DNA from: Pseudomonas sp. Irchel 3E13 | GTDB lineage: Bacteria; Pseudomonadota; Gammaproteobacteria; Pseudomonadales; Pseudomonadaceae | DNA: 64,000 nucleotides | Direction: 5' to 3' | NCBI RefSeq assembly: GCF_900187455.1 | Contig: NZ_FYDX01000019.1 | Span: 62,001 to 126,000 of the forward strand | Shown here: positions 8,784-17,347 of the stretch, piece by piece | Position numbering within the stretch: the first letter of the stretch is position 1 | Layout of the letters: each line of letters opens with the position of its first letter | Program-made: the position numbers and the translations under genes | Notes under the pieces: model-generated | Told to the model about the DNA's origin: nothing | The model's database searches: none | The model's input: the letters and a program-made list of their open reading frames with translations, nothing else

Positions 8784-10100
8784 ATGGGCCCATGGCTCGA
8801 CAGCCTGACCGGCTGGCTGACCGCGAACCCGCAATGGCTGGGCGTCGCGATTTTTCTGGTGGCCTGCGTCGAATGCCTGGCCATCGCCGGGATCATCGTG
8901 CCCGGCACTGTCCTGTTGTTCGCGGTCGCCGTGCTGGCCGGCAGCGGCGCGCTATCCCTGAGCGAAACCCTGCTGCTGGGTTTTCTCGGCGGGTTGCTGG
9001 GTGATGCCATCTCCTACACCGTGGGACGACGTTTCCATCAGAACATCCGGCGCCTGCCGCTGCTGCGCCATCACCCGGAGTGGATTGGCAGCGCCGAAAC
9101 CTACTTTCAGCGTTATGGCATCGCCAGTCTTCTGGTCGGCCGCTTCATTGGCCCGTTGCGGCCGATGCTGCCGATGGTAGCCGGCATGTTCGACATGCCG
9201 CTGCCGCGCTTCATCGCTGTCAGCCTGATTGCCGGCGCCGGCTGGGCGGTGGCCTATCTGCTGCCGGGCTGGGCCACCGGCGCGGCCATGCGCCTGTCGT
9301 TGCCGGAGGGTTTCTGGCCGCAGGCCGGCGTGGTCGCTGCGGGTGTGGCCATATTGATCGGGGTGAGCATCAACAGCAGCCTGCGCGCACAGCCCCGCGG
9401 GACACGGCTGATCGCCGCGGTCAGCCTGGTCATGCTGGTGGCGCTGTTCATCGGCTTCCCGCACCTGAGCCAGTTCGACCAGGGCCTGATGACCCTGATC
9501 CAGGAACACCGCAGCCACGTCCTGGACGGCAGCATCGTGCTGATCACCCGCCTCGGCGACTTCCGCACCCAGTTCGTCGTCGCCGGCGTGCTGGTGGTGA
9601 TGTTGCTGCTGGCGCGGCAATGGCGCCCGGCGGTCTTCACCTGTAGCACCCTGCTGGGCACGGCCCTCGCCAACTCCGCCACCAAGTGGTTCTTCGCCCG
9701 CGCCCGCCCGGAAGTCCTGACCGATCCGCTGACCACCTACAGCATGCCGAGCGGTCACAGTTCCGCTTCGTTCGCCTTCTTCCTGACCCTCGCCGTGCTG
9801 GCCGGCCGCAGCCAGCCACCGCGGATGCGCCTGACCTGGATTCTGCTGGGCTGCCTGCCGGCGCTATCGATCGCGGTGTCGCGCGTTTATCTCGGCGTGC
9901 ACTGGCCCACCGACATTCTCGCCGGTGGTCTGCTCGCCTGCTGCGTCTGCGCCATCAGCCTGGCACTGGTCCAGTACAGCGAGCCGCTGACGGCCATGCC
10001 GCTACGGGTCTGGTGGCTGATTCTGCCGGCGTGCGTCGGCGTGCTGGCGTTCTTCGCCCTGCACGCGCTACCGCACGCCCTGCTACGTTATCAGTACTGA
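8784..10100 (+). CDS. DedA-PAP2 fusion membrane phosphatase
   Basis: The 438 residues join two membrane modules. Residues 1 to about 195 are a DedA (SNARE-associated) domain with GFLGGLLGDAISYTVGRR and LLVGRFIGPLRPMLPMVAG. Residues about 215-438 are a PAP2 phosphatase with all three signature motifs: KWFFARARP, PSGHSSASF and SRVYLGVHWPTDILAG. PAP2 enzymes dephosphorylate lipid phosphates such as undecaprenyl or phosphatidate forms, while DedA proteins are implicated in lipid-carrier flipping. Joining them suggests coupled flipping and dephosphorylation of a lipid carrier, but the substrate is unknown. The gene follows mpg by four bases. Confidence 0.9.
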   Translation: MGPWLDSLTGWLTANPQWLGVAIFLVACVECLAIAGIIVPGTVLLFAVAVLAGSGALSLSETLLLGFLGGLLGDAISYTVGRRFHQNIRRLPLLRHHPEWIGSAETYFQRYGIASLLVGRFIGPLRPMLPMVAGMFDMPLPRFIAVSLIAGAGWAVAYLLPGWATGAAMRLSLPEGFWPQAGVVAAGVAILIGVSINSSLRAQPRGTRLIAAVSLVMLVALFIGFPHLSQFDQGLMTLIQEHRSHVLDGSIVLITRLGDFRTQFVVAGVLVVMLLLARQWRPAVFTCSTLLGTALANSATKWFFARARPEVLTDPLTTYSMPSGHSSASFAFFLTLAVLAGRSQPPRMRLTWILLGCLPALSIAVSRVYLGVHWPTDILAGGLLACCVCAISLALVQYSEPLTAMPLRVWWLILPACVGVLAFFALHALPHALLRYQY

Positions 10101-10103
10101 GGG

Positions 10104-10694
10104 TCAGGCGAAGAGTTCGCCCTGGATGCGGTCGAGCAGCGACTGGATCGCCACCAGGCGCTGGGTAGGAGAGTCGATGGCGAGGAGCTTGAGCTTGTCC
10201 TCGTCATCGAACGGCAGCAGGTAGGCCAGTTGATTGGCCAGGGCCTGCTTGCCGGTGACCCGGCTGGCCATGTCCAGCCCTGAAACCATCGGGTGTTCGG
10301 CCAACGCCATGAGCAGCGCCAGCAGGTCGTCATCCTCGTCGTCCAGCGGCGGATCGTCCTGCTCATCCAGCCAGCGCACGTCAGCCACCAGCAGGTTGTC
10401 CTTGCGCACTTCGAAGTCATCGACCATGAAACGCCGTTCGCCCTTGACGCGAATGCCCAGCAGGCCGTTGTCCTGCTGCTGGAAATCCTCGATCAGCGCC
10501 TGGCAGCCGATGCCGGCGAAAGACTCCGGCGCCTTGCCGACCTGCTCGCCCTCGAGGATGCACACCACGCCAAAGCCGCCGCCCTGCTTCATGCAGCGGC
10601 CGATCATGTCCAGGTAACGCGCCTCGAAGATCTGCAAATCCAGGTTGCAACCGGGAAACAGCACAGTGTTGAGGGTAAACAAGGGCAACGTCAT
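10104..10694 (-). CDS. Lon N-terminal substrate-binding domain protein
   Basis: The 196 residues resemble only the N-terminal (LAN/PUA-like) domain of Lon protease, with LPLFTLNTVLFPGCNLDLQIFE at the start and GCQALIEDFQQQDNGLLGIRVKGERRF following. There is no AAA+ or peptidase domain. A helical tail with an acidic patch (DEQDDPPLDDEDDDLLALLMAL) fills the middle. Stand-alone proteins of this type are common in proteobacteria but their role is not defined; substrate recruitment is the usual guess. It converges with the DedA-PAP2 gene and is read after the lrgAB-like pair. Confidence 0.88.
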   Translation of the reverse strand: MTLPLFTLNTVLFPGCNLDLQIFEARYLDMIGRCMKQGGGFGVVCILEGEQVGKAPESFAGIGCQALIEDFQQQDNGLLGIRVKGERRFMVDDFEVRKDNLLVADVRWLDEQDDPPLDDEDDDLLALLMALAEHPMVSGLDMASRVTGKQALANQLAYLLPFDDEDKLKLLAIDSPTQRLVAIQSLLDRIQGELFA

Positions 10695-10703
10695 TACAGG
10701 TCC

Positions 10704-11420
10704 TCAGGCTACCAGGCTGACCGCCAACGGCAGGAACACCGCGGTAGCCACACCCATCAAGCTCATGGCCAGGGCCGCGAACGCCCCGCACTCTTCACTT
10801 TCCTGCAGCGCCACCGAGGTGCCCACGGCGTGCGCTGTCAGACCCAGCGCCATGCCCCGGGCCTCGGGGCTGTTCACACCCAGCAGCGACAGCAGCGCCG
10901 GGCCGAAAATCGCCCCGATCACGCCGGTGATCAGCACGAACACCGCGGCCAGCGCGGCGACACCACCAATCTGCTCGGCCACCAGCATCGCGATCGGCGA
11001 GGTCACCGACTTCGGCGCGAGGGTCATCAGGATCATGTGCTCGGCACCGAACCACCAGCCCAGCAGCAGGCAGATAGCGGTCGCGAACACACCTCCGACT
11101 ATCAGCGTAGTAAAGGTCGGCCAGAACAGTTGGCGGATCCGCCGCAGGTTCAGATAGAGCGGCACGGCCAGGGCGACCGTGGCCGGGCCCAGCAGGATAT
11201 TCATGATTTCCGTGCTCTTGCGGTACTCGGCGTAGGTCAGGCCGCAACTGAGCAGCACGCCGATCACCACCAGCATCGAAACCAGCACCGGCTGGAGAAA
11301 CAGCCAGCGGGTCTTTTCATACGCGGCGATCACCAGTTGGTAGGCGCCCAGGGTGATGCCGATGCCGAACAGCGGATGGTGGATAACGGCCTGCACCGCA
11401 CCTTGCCAGTCGAGACTCAT
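10704..11420 (-). CDS. LrgB/CidB-family membrane protein
   Basis: The protein has 238 residues and about six to seven membrane segments. The LrgB signatures are visible: LGPATVALAVPLY, LAPKSVTSPIAM, and GLTAHAVGTSVALQ. Family members form a holin/antiholin-like pair with LrgA/CidA, affecting murein hydrolase activity, or act in overflow-metabolite transport. The start ATG overlaps the stop of the upstream lrgA-like gene by four bases (ATGA). Its assignment to the Cid or Lrg branch cannot be made from sequence alone. Confidence 0.93.
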   Translation of the reverse strand: MSLDWQGAVQAVIHHPLFGIGITLGAYQLVIAAYEKTRWLFLQPVLVSMLVVIGVLLSCGLTYAEYRKSTEIMNILLGPATVALAVPLYLNLRRIRQLFWPTFTTLIVGGVFATAICLLLGWWFGAEHMILMTLAPKSVTSPIAMLVAEQIGGVAALAAVFVLITGVIGAIFGPALLSLLGVNSPEARGMALGLTAHAVGTSVALQESEECGAFAALAMSLMGVATAVFLPLAVSLVA

Positions 11421-11779
11421 GGGCGATCCTCGCGGCGGGCCTGGCGGGCGATCATCTTCTGCATCAGCACGCCGCAGAAGGCCATGGCCAGAATCAGCGA
11501 CAGCACCAGCGCGCCGGCAATCGCCCAGAAGTCGGCGACGATGTCAGCGGCATAGACCATCACCCCCACGGCTGGCGGCACCAGCAGCAGCGGCAGATAG
11601 CGCAGCAGGCTGGAAGCCGCCTCGCTCAGCGGCTCGCCGACTTCGCCCCGCACCATCAGGAAGACCAGCAGCAACACCAGGCCGATGATCGGCCCCGGAA
11701 GAATGGGTACAAACAGGTGATTGATCGCTGTACCGAGCAACTGGAACAGCACGAGCCACGTCAAACCGCGCAACAACAT
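11417..11779 (-). CDS. LrgA/CidA-family holin-like protein
   Basis: A small membrane protein of 120 residues with four hydrophobic segments. The family signatures are LPGPIIGLVLLLV in the second helix and LPLLLVPPAVGVM in the third. It is the partner of the LrgB-like protein encoded immediately downstream with a four-base overlap. The pair probably forms an export or pore-like complex in the inner membrane. No cidR- or lytSR-like regulator adjoins it, unlike many cid/lrg loci. Confidence 0.92.
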   Translation of the reverse strand: MLLRGLTWLVLFQLLGTAINHLFVPILPGPIIGLVLLLVFLMVRGEVGEPLSEAASSLLRYLPLLLVPPAVGVMVYAADIVADFWAIAGALVLSLILAMAFCGVLMQKMIARQARREDRP

Positions 11780-11949
11780 TGCCTATCTCCCTCAAACCTG
11801 GCGGCCATTATAAGCACGCTAACGACCGGTCTATACCCCGACATTCGCCCGGGTCATGCCTACTTGACCGGGCCAATGGAGCGTGCTGATCTTAAGCATT
11901 CGTATCTGCCTTAGTCATAAGAAATTCAAAGACAGTCAGGAGAGTCGCA

Positions 11950-12405
11950 ATGCCCTATGTACCCGTTGCAGAGCTGCCGCAGTACGTTGGAAAGGAACTC
12001 GGACGTTCCGAATGGCTGAAGATCGATCAAGAGCGCATCAACCTGTTCGCCGAGGCCACCGGCGACTTCCAGTTCATTCACGTGGACCCGGCGAAGGCGG
12101 CAAAAACGCCATTTGGCAGCACCATCGCCCACGGTTTCCTCACCCTTTCGCTGATTCCCAAGCTGATGGAAGACATCCTGGTCCTGCCCGAGGGCCTGAA
12201 GATGGTCGTCAACTACGGCCTGGACAGCGTGCGCTTCATCCAGCCGGTCAAGGTCGACTCGAACGTCCGCCTCGCGGTGAGCCTCACCGAGGTCACCGAG
12301 AAGAAACCTGGCCAGTGGCTGCTCAAGGTCACCGCGACCCTGGAAATCGAAGGTGAAGAAAAACCGGCCTACATCGCCGAGCCCCTTTCCCTCGCGTTCG
12401 TCTGA
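11950..12405 (+). CDS. MaoC-like (R)-specific enoyl-CoA hydratase family protein
   Basis: A 151-residue hot-dog-fold protein. The hydratase-2 motif is complete: INLFAEATGDFQFIHVDP with the catalytic Asp/His pair, then FGSTIAHGFLTLSL. Homologues hydrate enoyl-CoA or resemble NodN. The start ATG at 11950 has AGGAG seven to eight bases upstream. The gene stands alone between the lrgA-like gene (divergent) and a hairpin, so its physiological substrate cannot be inferred from context. Confidence 0.9.
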   Translation: MPYVPVAELPQYVGKELGRSEWLKIDQERINLFAEATGDFQFIHVDPAKAAKTPFGSTIAHGFLTLSLIPKLMEDILVLPEGLKMVVNYGLDSVRFIQPVKVDSNVRLAVSLTEVTEKKPGQWLLKVTATLEIEGEEKPAYIAEPLSLAFV

Positions 12406-12411
12406 CGCCCG

Positions 12412-12443
12412 CTGGTGAAACGGCCTGACCGCCGTTTCACCAG
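12412..12443. terminator. Hairpin after the MaoC-like gene
   Basis: CTGGTGAAACGG pairs perfectly with CCGTTTCACCAG across an eight-base loop, seven bases after the MaoC-like stop. No strong T-run follows; it still looks like a terminator. Confidence 0.6.
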
Positions 12444-12492
12444 AACCCTGGTTCTACGGCATACTCGGGGCTTCAAACGCCCGGACCCCGCC

Positions 12493-14214
12493 ATGCGCCC
12501 ACTCGTTCCACTTGCCCTGATTCTGCTGCTCGCCGCCTGTGGCGATGGCGAACCGCTGTCGCCGCCCGATGCCCGCCTGCCTGATGGCGGCCGTTACCGG
12601 GGCGAGGTGGTCGACGGCCTGCTGCAGGGCGAAGGTCGCGTCGACTACCCCAACGGCAGTTGGTACGCCGGACACTTCAGCAACGGCCAGTGGCATGGCC
12701 AGGGCGAATGGCACGGCAGCAACGGCGAGGTCTATGTCGGCCAGTTCCAGCAGGGACTGTTCCACGGCCAAGGCAAGCTCACCACCCCGACCAGCAGCTA
12801 CAGCGGCGGCTTCAAGCTCGGCCGGCGCGACGGCGAAGGCAGCCTGCGCGAAGGCGGCCAGCATTACCGTGGCCAGTTCAAGGACGACCAGTACAGCGGC
12901 GCAGGCGAGTTGGTGCTGGCCGACGGCAGCCAGTACCAGGGGCAGTTCGCCAAGGGCAAGCCCAATGGCGAAGGCGTTCGCAGCGACGCCAGCGGCAATC
13001 AGTTCAGCGGCCACTTCGTCGATGGCCTGCTCAAGGGCACCGGCACCTTCAACAGCGCCGAGGGCGATCAGTACATCGGCGAGTTCAAGGCCAACCGCCT
13101 GGAAGGCCGCGGCCGCTACGAGAATGCCGACGGCGACGTGTGGATCGGCGACTTCAAGGACGGCGCGCTCACCGGCAAAGGCGAGTTGTTTGCCGTTGAC
13201 GGCAGCCATTACAAAGGCGGCTTCCGCGACTGGCGTTTCTCCGGCAAGGGCCGCCTGCAACTGGCCGATGGCAGCGTCTACAGCGGCGGTTTCGAAAACG
13301 ACAGCTACCAGGGCAGCGGTCGCCTGGTCCTGCCCGGCGGCCGGGTCGAAGCCGGTCACTGGATCAACGGCCTGCGGGTGCGCGACGAACAGGGCCGGTT
13401 GCTGCCCGACCCGCTCGAGCAAGCCTTGCTCAACCAGGGCAGCCTGCTGGAACAGGCCCTGGGGCAAATACCGCCCTCCACCGGCGATATCGAACTCTAC
13501 AGCCTGACGCTGGCCGGCGACGGCAACCAGAGCGTGTTCCTACGCGAAGCCGAGTACGTCAGCGACATGCTCAAGACCCGTTTCGGCGCCATTGGCCAGG
13601 TCAGCCTGGTCAACCACCGCGACCACCTCGCCGACCGGCCCATGGCCACCCGCGAGACCCTCACCCGTGCCGCCAAGCGCCTGGCCGAGCGCAGCGGCCC
13701 GGAAGACCTGGTGTTCGTCTACCTCACCACCCATGGCAGCCACGAGCATGAACTGGTGCTCGACCAGCCACGGCTGCAACTGGCCGACCTCCCCGCCGAC
13801 GAACTGGCCGCCGCCCTCGCGCCGCTCAAGGAGCGCGACAAGATCATTGTCATCTCCGCCTGCTATTCAGGTGGCTACATCGAACCGCTGAAGGATGAAC
13901 GCACCCTGGTCATGACCGCCTCGCGGGCCGACCGGGTGTCCTTCGGCTGTTCCGAAGAGGCGGACTTCACCTACTTCGGCGACGCGCTGTTCGCCCAGGC
14001 CCTGAACCAAACCGACGATCTGCAACAAGCATTCGAACTTGCCCGGGCCCATGTGGACCAACGGGAACAAGCCGAAGGCTTCGAAGCGTCCGAACCGCAG
14101 ATCTGGGCGCCCAAGGGCGTCCTGGCACATTGGCAAAAACTGCGTCAGCAACAAGCGCGAAAAGCGCTGCAAAGTGCCACTGCGGTCGAGGAAAAAAGTA
14201 CGGCCAGCCACTAA
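12493..14214 (+). CDS. MORN-repeat lipoprotein with C-terminal C13 (legumain/caspase-like) peptidase domain
   Basis: The 573-residue protein starts with a lipoprotein signal (MRPLVPLALILLLAAC, cysteine as lipid anchor). Residues about 35-310 contain roughly eleven MORN-type repeats of the form YxGxFxxGxxxGxGxLxxxDG. The C-terminal half is a clan CD cysteine peptidase: the catalytic histidine is in LTTHGSHEHE and the cysteine in VISACYSGGYI, typical of family C13. I rejected the upstream in-frame start at 12415 because it lies inside a hairpin and precedes the signal peptide. It is predicted to be membrane-anchored in the periplasm. Its substrate is unknown. Confidence 0.9.
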   Translation: MRPLVPLALILLLAACGDGEPLSPPDARLPDGGRYRGEVVDGLLQGEGRVDYPNGSWYAGHFSNGQWHGQGEWHGSNGEVYVGQFQQGLFHGQGKLTTPTSSYSGGFKLGRRDGEGSLREGGQHYRGQFKDDQYSGAGELVLADGSQYQGQFAKGKPNGEGVRSDASGNQFSGHFVDGLLKGTGTFNSAEGDQYIGEFKANRLEGRGRYENADGDVWIGDFKDGALTGKGELFAVDGSHYKGGFRDWRFSGKGRLQLADGSVYSGGFENDSYQGSGRLVLPGGRVEAGHWINGLRVRDEQGRLLPDPLEQALLNQGSLLEQALGQIPPSTGDIELYSLTLAGDGNQSVFLREAEYVSDMLKTRFGAIGQVSLVNHRDHLADRPMATRETLTRAAKRLAERSGPEDLVFVYLTTHGSHEHELVLDQPRLQLADLPADELAAALAPLKERDKIIVISACYSGGYIEPLKDERTLVMTASRADRVSFGCSEEADFTYFGDALFAQALNQTDDLQQAFELARAHVDQREQAEGFEASEPQIWAPKGVLAHWQKLRQQQARKALQSATAVEEKSTASH

Positions 14215-14240
14215 GCTGACTGTATCAAGGGAGAAACATC

Positions 14241-14882
14241 ATGTACTTGACGCCGCAGCACATCCTGCTTGCCGGGGCTACCGGCCTTACCGGTGAACAC
14301 CTGCTCGATCGCCTGCTCAACGAGCCGACCATCAGCCGCGTGCTTGCTCCTACCCGCCGGCCATTGGCCGAGCATCCACATCTCGAAAATCCGGTCGGAG
14401 ACCCGGCGGTTTGTCTCCCGCAGTTGAGTGGCCGTGTCGATATCGCGTTCTGCTGCCTGGGCACCACCATCAAGCAGGCGGGGTCGGAAACAGCCTTCCG
14501 CGCCGTTGATCTGGACATGGTCGTGGCCTTCAGCAAACGCGCCCGGGAAATGGGCGCGCGGCACCTGCTGGTGGTCAGCGCGATCGGCGCCGATACGAAA
14601 TCCTCGGTGTTCTACAACCGAGTCAAAGGCGAGATGGAGGAAGCGCTGAAAGCCCAGGACTGGCCACAACTGACCATTGCCCGGCCGTCGCTGCTGCTGG
14701 GCGAACGCATCGAACCGCGCCTGGCCGAACAAGTGGCCGGCACGCTGTCGAAGCTGATTCCGGGCAAGTATCACGGGATCGAGGCATGCCAGCTTGCGCG
14801 GGCGCTGTGGCGGCTGGCGCTGGAGGAACAGGACGGGATTCGCGTGGTGGAATCCGATGAACTGAGGAAGCTGGGGAAATAA
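14241..14882 (+). CDS. NAD(P)-binding Rossmann-fold protein (HTATIP2/TIP30-like short-chain family)
   Basis: A 213-residue atypical short-chain dehydrogenase. The dinucleotide site is LLAGATGLTGEHLL at the N-terminus. The middle has DIAFCCLGTTIKQAGSETAF and LLVVSAIGADTKSSVFYNRVKGEMEE, where Tyr and Lys occupy the usual YxxxK positions (YNRVK). AAGGGAGA lies 10 bases before the ATG. Homologues are annotated as oxidoreductases without a known substrate. The gene is monocistronic, followed by a REPIN. Confidence 0.85.
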   Translation: MYLTPQHILLAGATGLTGEHLLDRLLNEPTISRVLAPTRRPLAEHPHLENPVGDPAVCLPQLSGRVDIAFCCLGTTIKQAGSETAFRAVDLDMVVAFSKRAREMGARHLLVVSAIGADTKSSVFYNRVKGEMEEALKAQDWPQLTIARPSLLLGERIEPRLAEQVAGTLSKLIPGKYHGIEACQLARALWRLALEEQDGIRVVESDELRKLGK

Positions 14883-14907
14883 GCCAACGAAACATCCCCC
14901 CCTCCCT

Positions 14908-15026
14908 GTAGGAGCGAGCTCGCTCGCGAAGGACTGCAAAGCAGTCCCCGTTCCCCCGGGATCGCTGAAAGAGTGGATAGGTCCAGGGCCGCGTTGCGAC
15001 CCTTCGCGAGCAAGCTGGCGCCTACA
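14908..15026. repeat. REPIN with long spacer, right arm overlapping a gene end
   Basis: A REP copy at 14908-14932 (with GAGCTCGC at its centre) faces a diverged copy at 15001-15026 (GCTGGCGCC replacing GCTCGCTCC). GGACTGC-AAA-GCAGTCC at 14931-14947 forms an additional hairpin right after the first copy. The second copy covers the last codon and the stop of the minus-strand yceK-like gene. Confidence 0.88.
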
Positions 15027-15309
15027 ACCCGCCGCTGGCCTGGAAACCAACCCCCAGGACAGTCAACACAGATAGCGGCAAGAACAGCGTATCCAGCACC
15101 ATACTTCCCGGCAGATCCAGCCCCGGGTACTTCGGCGCCTCAGCGCCAAAGCGGTCCTCGGCGCAACAACCACCCTGCAACGCATACAGGTCCAGCCGCG
15201 TCCCGGAATACACCACCGGCGCGCCCGGTTTTGCCGCATCCAGCGTGCGGACCGTGGCGCAGCCACTGAGGGTCAGCGCCATCAGCAGCCCCGCCAGCAG
15301 GGGCTTCAC
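15022..15309 (-). CDS. YceK/YidQ-family lipoprotein
   Basis: A 95-residue lipoprotein: the signal ends in LTLSGCAT, and the mature part holds YSGTRLDLYALQGG and PGLDLPGSMVLDTLFLPLSV, typical of the YceK/YidQ family of small outer-membrane lipoproteins of unknown function. Translation starts at GTG 15309, overlapping the ubiX stop (GTGA), preceded by GGGGAAGA. The TAG stop lies inside a REP element, so the C-terminus may have been set by the repeat insertion. Confidence 0.87.
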   Translation of the reverse strand: MKPLLAGLLMALTLSGCATVRTLDAAKPGAPVVYSGTRLDLYALQGGCCAEDRFGAEAPKYPGLDLPGSMVLDTLFLPLSVLTVLGVGFQASGGL

Positions 15310-15935
15310 TCTTCCCCGCCGAAATGATGCTCGCCCCAACGCGGCAGCATGTCCTGGGGAATGTTCAGCAGATTGAGAATTCGTGCCACGACGAAGTCCA
15401 CCAGGTCATCGATGGTCTGCGGCTGGTGGTAGAACCCCGGCGCCGCCGGCAGGATCACCGCACCCATCTGCGACAGCTTGAGCATGTTCTCCAGATGGAT
15501 GGTGGAAAACGGCGCTTCCCGCGGCACCAGGATCAACTGGCGGCGCTCTTTCAGGGTGACGTCCGCCGCACGCTCGATCAGGTTGTTGCAGGCGCCGGTG
15601 GCGATGGCCGACAGGGTGCCGGTGGAACACGGCACCACCACCATCGCCGCCGGCGCGCCGGAGCCGGAAGCCACAGGCGACATCCAGTCTTCCTTGCCAT
15701 AGACCCGAATCTGCCCGGCGGCAGCGCCGGTGTATTCGGTCAGGAACGCCTGCATGGCTTGGGGCTTGGGCGGCAGCAGCACGTCGGTTTCGGTGGACAT
15801 CACCAATTGCGCCGCCTTGGAAATCAGGAAGTGCACCTCGCGGTCCTCCCGCACCAGGCAGTCCAACAGGCGCAGGCCATATTGCGCCCCGGAGGCGCCG
15901 GTCATCGCCAGAGTGATGCGTTCCGGCCCGTTCAC
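15306..15935 (-). CDS. ubiX: Flavin prenyltransferase UbiX
   Basis: UbiX makes prenylated FMN, the cofactor of the UbiD decarboxylase in ubiquinone synthesis. It uses dimethylallyl phosphate and FMN. The 209 residues carry TLAMTGASGAQYGLRLLD for FMN phosphate binding, VVVPCSTGTLSAIATGACNNLIERA and the LVPREAPFSTIHLENML region. The start is a GTG at 15935 overlapping the mpl stop; the longer open frame upstream is a shadow of mpl. The C-terminus VVARILNLLNIP is typical. The mpl-ubiX pairing is conserved in pseudomonads. Confidence 0.95.
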   Translation of the reverse strand: MNGPERITLAMTGASGAQYGLRLLDCLVREDREVHFLISKAAQLVMSTETDVLLPPKPQAMQAFLTEYTGAAAGQIRVYGKEDWMSPVASGSGAPAAMVVVPCSTGTLSAIATGACNNLIERAADVTLKERRQLILVPREAPFSTIHLENMLKLSQMGAVILPAAPGFYHQPQTIDDLVDFVVARILNLLNIPQDMLPRWGEHHFGGEE

Positions 15936-17281
15936 CGCAGCGCCTCGGCCAATTTGCCGTGCAGGCCGCCGAAGCCGCCGTTGCTCATGATCACCACTTG
16001 GGTGCCGGCGCGGGCCTGGCCTTTGACCCGCTCGATGATGGCTTCGAGGCTGTCGGCGACAATCGCCGGCACCGCGCACTGAGCGGCGGTCGCCGCCAGG
16101 TCCCAGCCGAGGTTCGGCGGTGCGTACCAGATCACCTGGTCGGCATCGCGCACGCTTTCCGGCAGGCCATCACGGTGGGCACCGAGCTTCATCGAGTTGG
16201 AGCGCGGTTCGATCACCGCGATCACCGGTGCATCACCAACGCGCTTGCGCAGGCCGTCGAGGGTGGTGGCGATGGCGGTCGGGTGGTGAGCGAAGTCATC
16301 GTAGATGGTGACGCCGTTGACCTCGGCGACTTTCTCCATGCGCCGCTTGACGCTCTTGAACGCGCTCAGCGCGGCGATGCCCATGGCCGGAACAACGCCG
16401 ACATGGCGGGCCGCAGCCAGGGTCGCCAGGGCGTTGGCAACGTTGTGCTGGCCAGTCAGCTCCCACTCCACCACGCCTTGCACGTCGCCGTCGAAGCTCA
16501 CTTCGAAGCGCGAACCGTCGTCGCTGAGCAGGCGCACCTGCCATTGGCCGCCTGCGCCGGTGGTCTGCACCGGGGTCCAGCAGCCCATCTCGATCACGCG
16601 CTTCAAAGCGGATTCGGTGGTGGGGTGGACGATCAGGCCTTCGCTCGGAATGGTGCGCACCAGATGGTGGAACTGCCGCTCGATCGCCGCGAGATCAGGG
16701 AAGATATCCGCGTGATCGAATTCGAGGTTGTTGAGGATCGCGGTACGCGGGCGGTAATGGACGAATTTCGAGCGCTTGTCGAAGAAGGCGCTGTCGTATT
16801 CATCGGCCTCGACCACGAAGAACGGCGTGCCGCCCAAGCGCGCCGACACCGAGAAGTTCTGCGGCACGCCGCCGATGAGGAAGCCCGGGCTCATGCCGGC
16901 ATGCTCCAGCACCCAGGCCAGCATGCTGCTGGTGGTGGTCTTGCCGTGGGTGCCGGCGACCGCCAGCACCCAGCGCCCCTGCAGAACGTGGTCGGCCAGC
17001 CACTGCGGGCCGGACACATAAGGCAGGCCCTTGTTCAGCACATATTCCACCGCCGGGTTACCCCGCGACAGCGCGTTGCCGATCACCACCAGGTCAGGCG
17101 CGGGATCCAGTTGCGCGGCGTCATAGCCCTGGGTCAGTTCGATGCCCTGGGCTTCGAGCTGGGTACTCATGGGCGGATAGACGTTGGCGTCGGAACCGGT
17201 GACGCGGTGGCCGAGCTCCTTGGCTAGAACCGCCAGCGAGCCCATGAAAGTGCCACAGATACCAAGAATATGAATGTGCAT
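15932..17281 (-). CDS. mpl: UDP-MurNAc:L-Ala-gamma-D-Glu-meso-DAP ligase (murein tripeptide recycling)
   Basis: Mpl re-attaches the recycled tripeptide to UDP-MurNAc in the cytoplasm. The 449 residues have the Mur ligase order: an N-terminal Rossmann motif MHIHILGICGTFMGSLA, the ATP loop AVAGTHGKTTTSSMLAWVLE, the central ILNNLEFDHADIFPDL, and the C-terminal YDDFAHHPTAI with IEPRSNSMKLG. The ATG at 17281 is preferred over a TTG two codons upstream. It heads the mpl-ubiX-yceK operon, with GTGA overlaps at both junctions. Confidence 0.96.
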   Translation of the reverse strand: MHIHILGICGTFMGSLAVLAKELGHRVTGSDANVYPPMSTQLEAQGIELTQGYDAAQLDPAPDLVVIGNALSRGNPAVEYVLNKGLPYVSGPQWLADHVLQGRWVLAVAGTHGKTTTSSMLAWVLEHAGMSPGFLIGGVPQNFSVSARLGGTPFFVVEADEYDSAFFDKRSKFVHYRPRTAILNNLEFDHADIFPDLAAIERQFHHLVRTIPSEGLIVHPTTESALKRVIEMGCWTPVQTTGAGGQWQVRLLSDDGSRFEVSFDGDVQGVVEWELTGQHNVANALATLAAARHVGVVPAMGIAALSAFKSVKRRMEKVAEVNGVTIYDDFAHHPTAIATTLDGLRKRVGDAPVIAVIEPRSNSMKLGAHRDGLPESVRDADQVIWYAPPNLGWDLAATAAQCAVPAIVADSLEAIIERVKGQARAGTQVVIMSNGGFGGLHGKLAEALR

Positions 17282-17347
17282 GGTCAACCTCGGAAAACGT
17301 GCTGGCAGGGTAGCTTAGGGTTGGAAAAATCTCACCCTGTGTTTCGC

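Noticed and set aside
12454..13467. 337-codon minus-strand frame opposite the MORN repeats
   Set aside because: It is a low-complexity Ala-rich translation from the repetitive plus-strand coding region.
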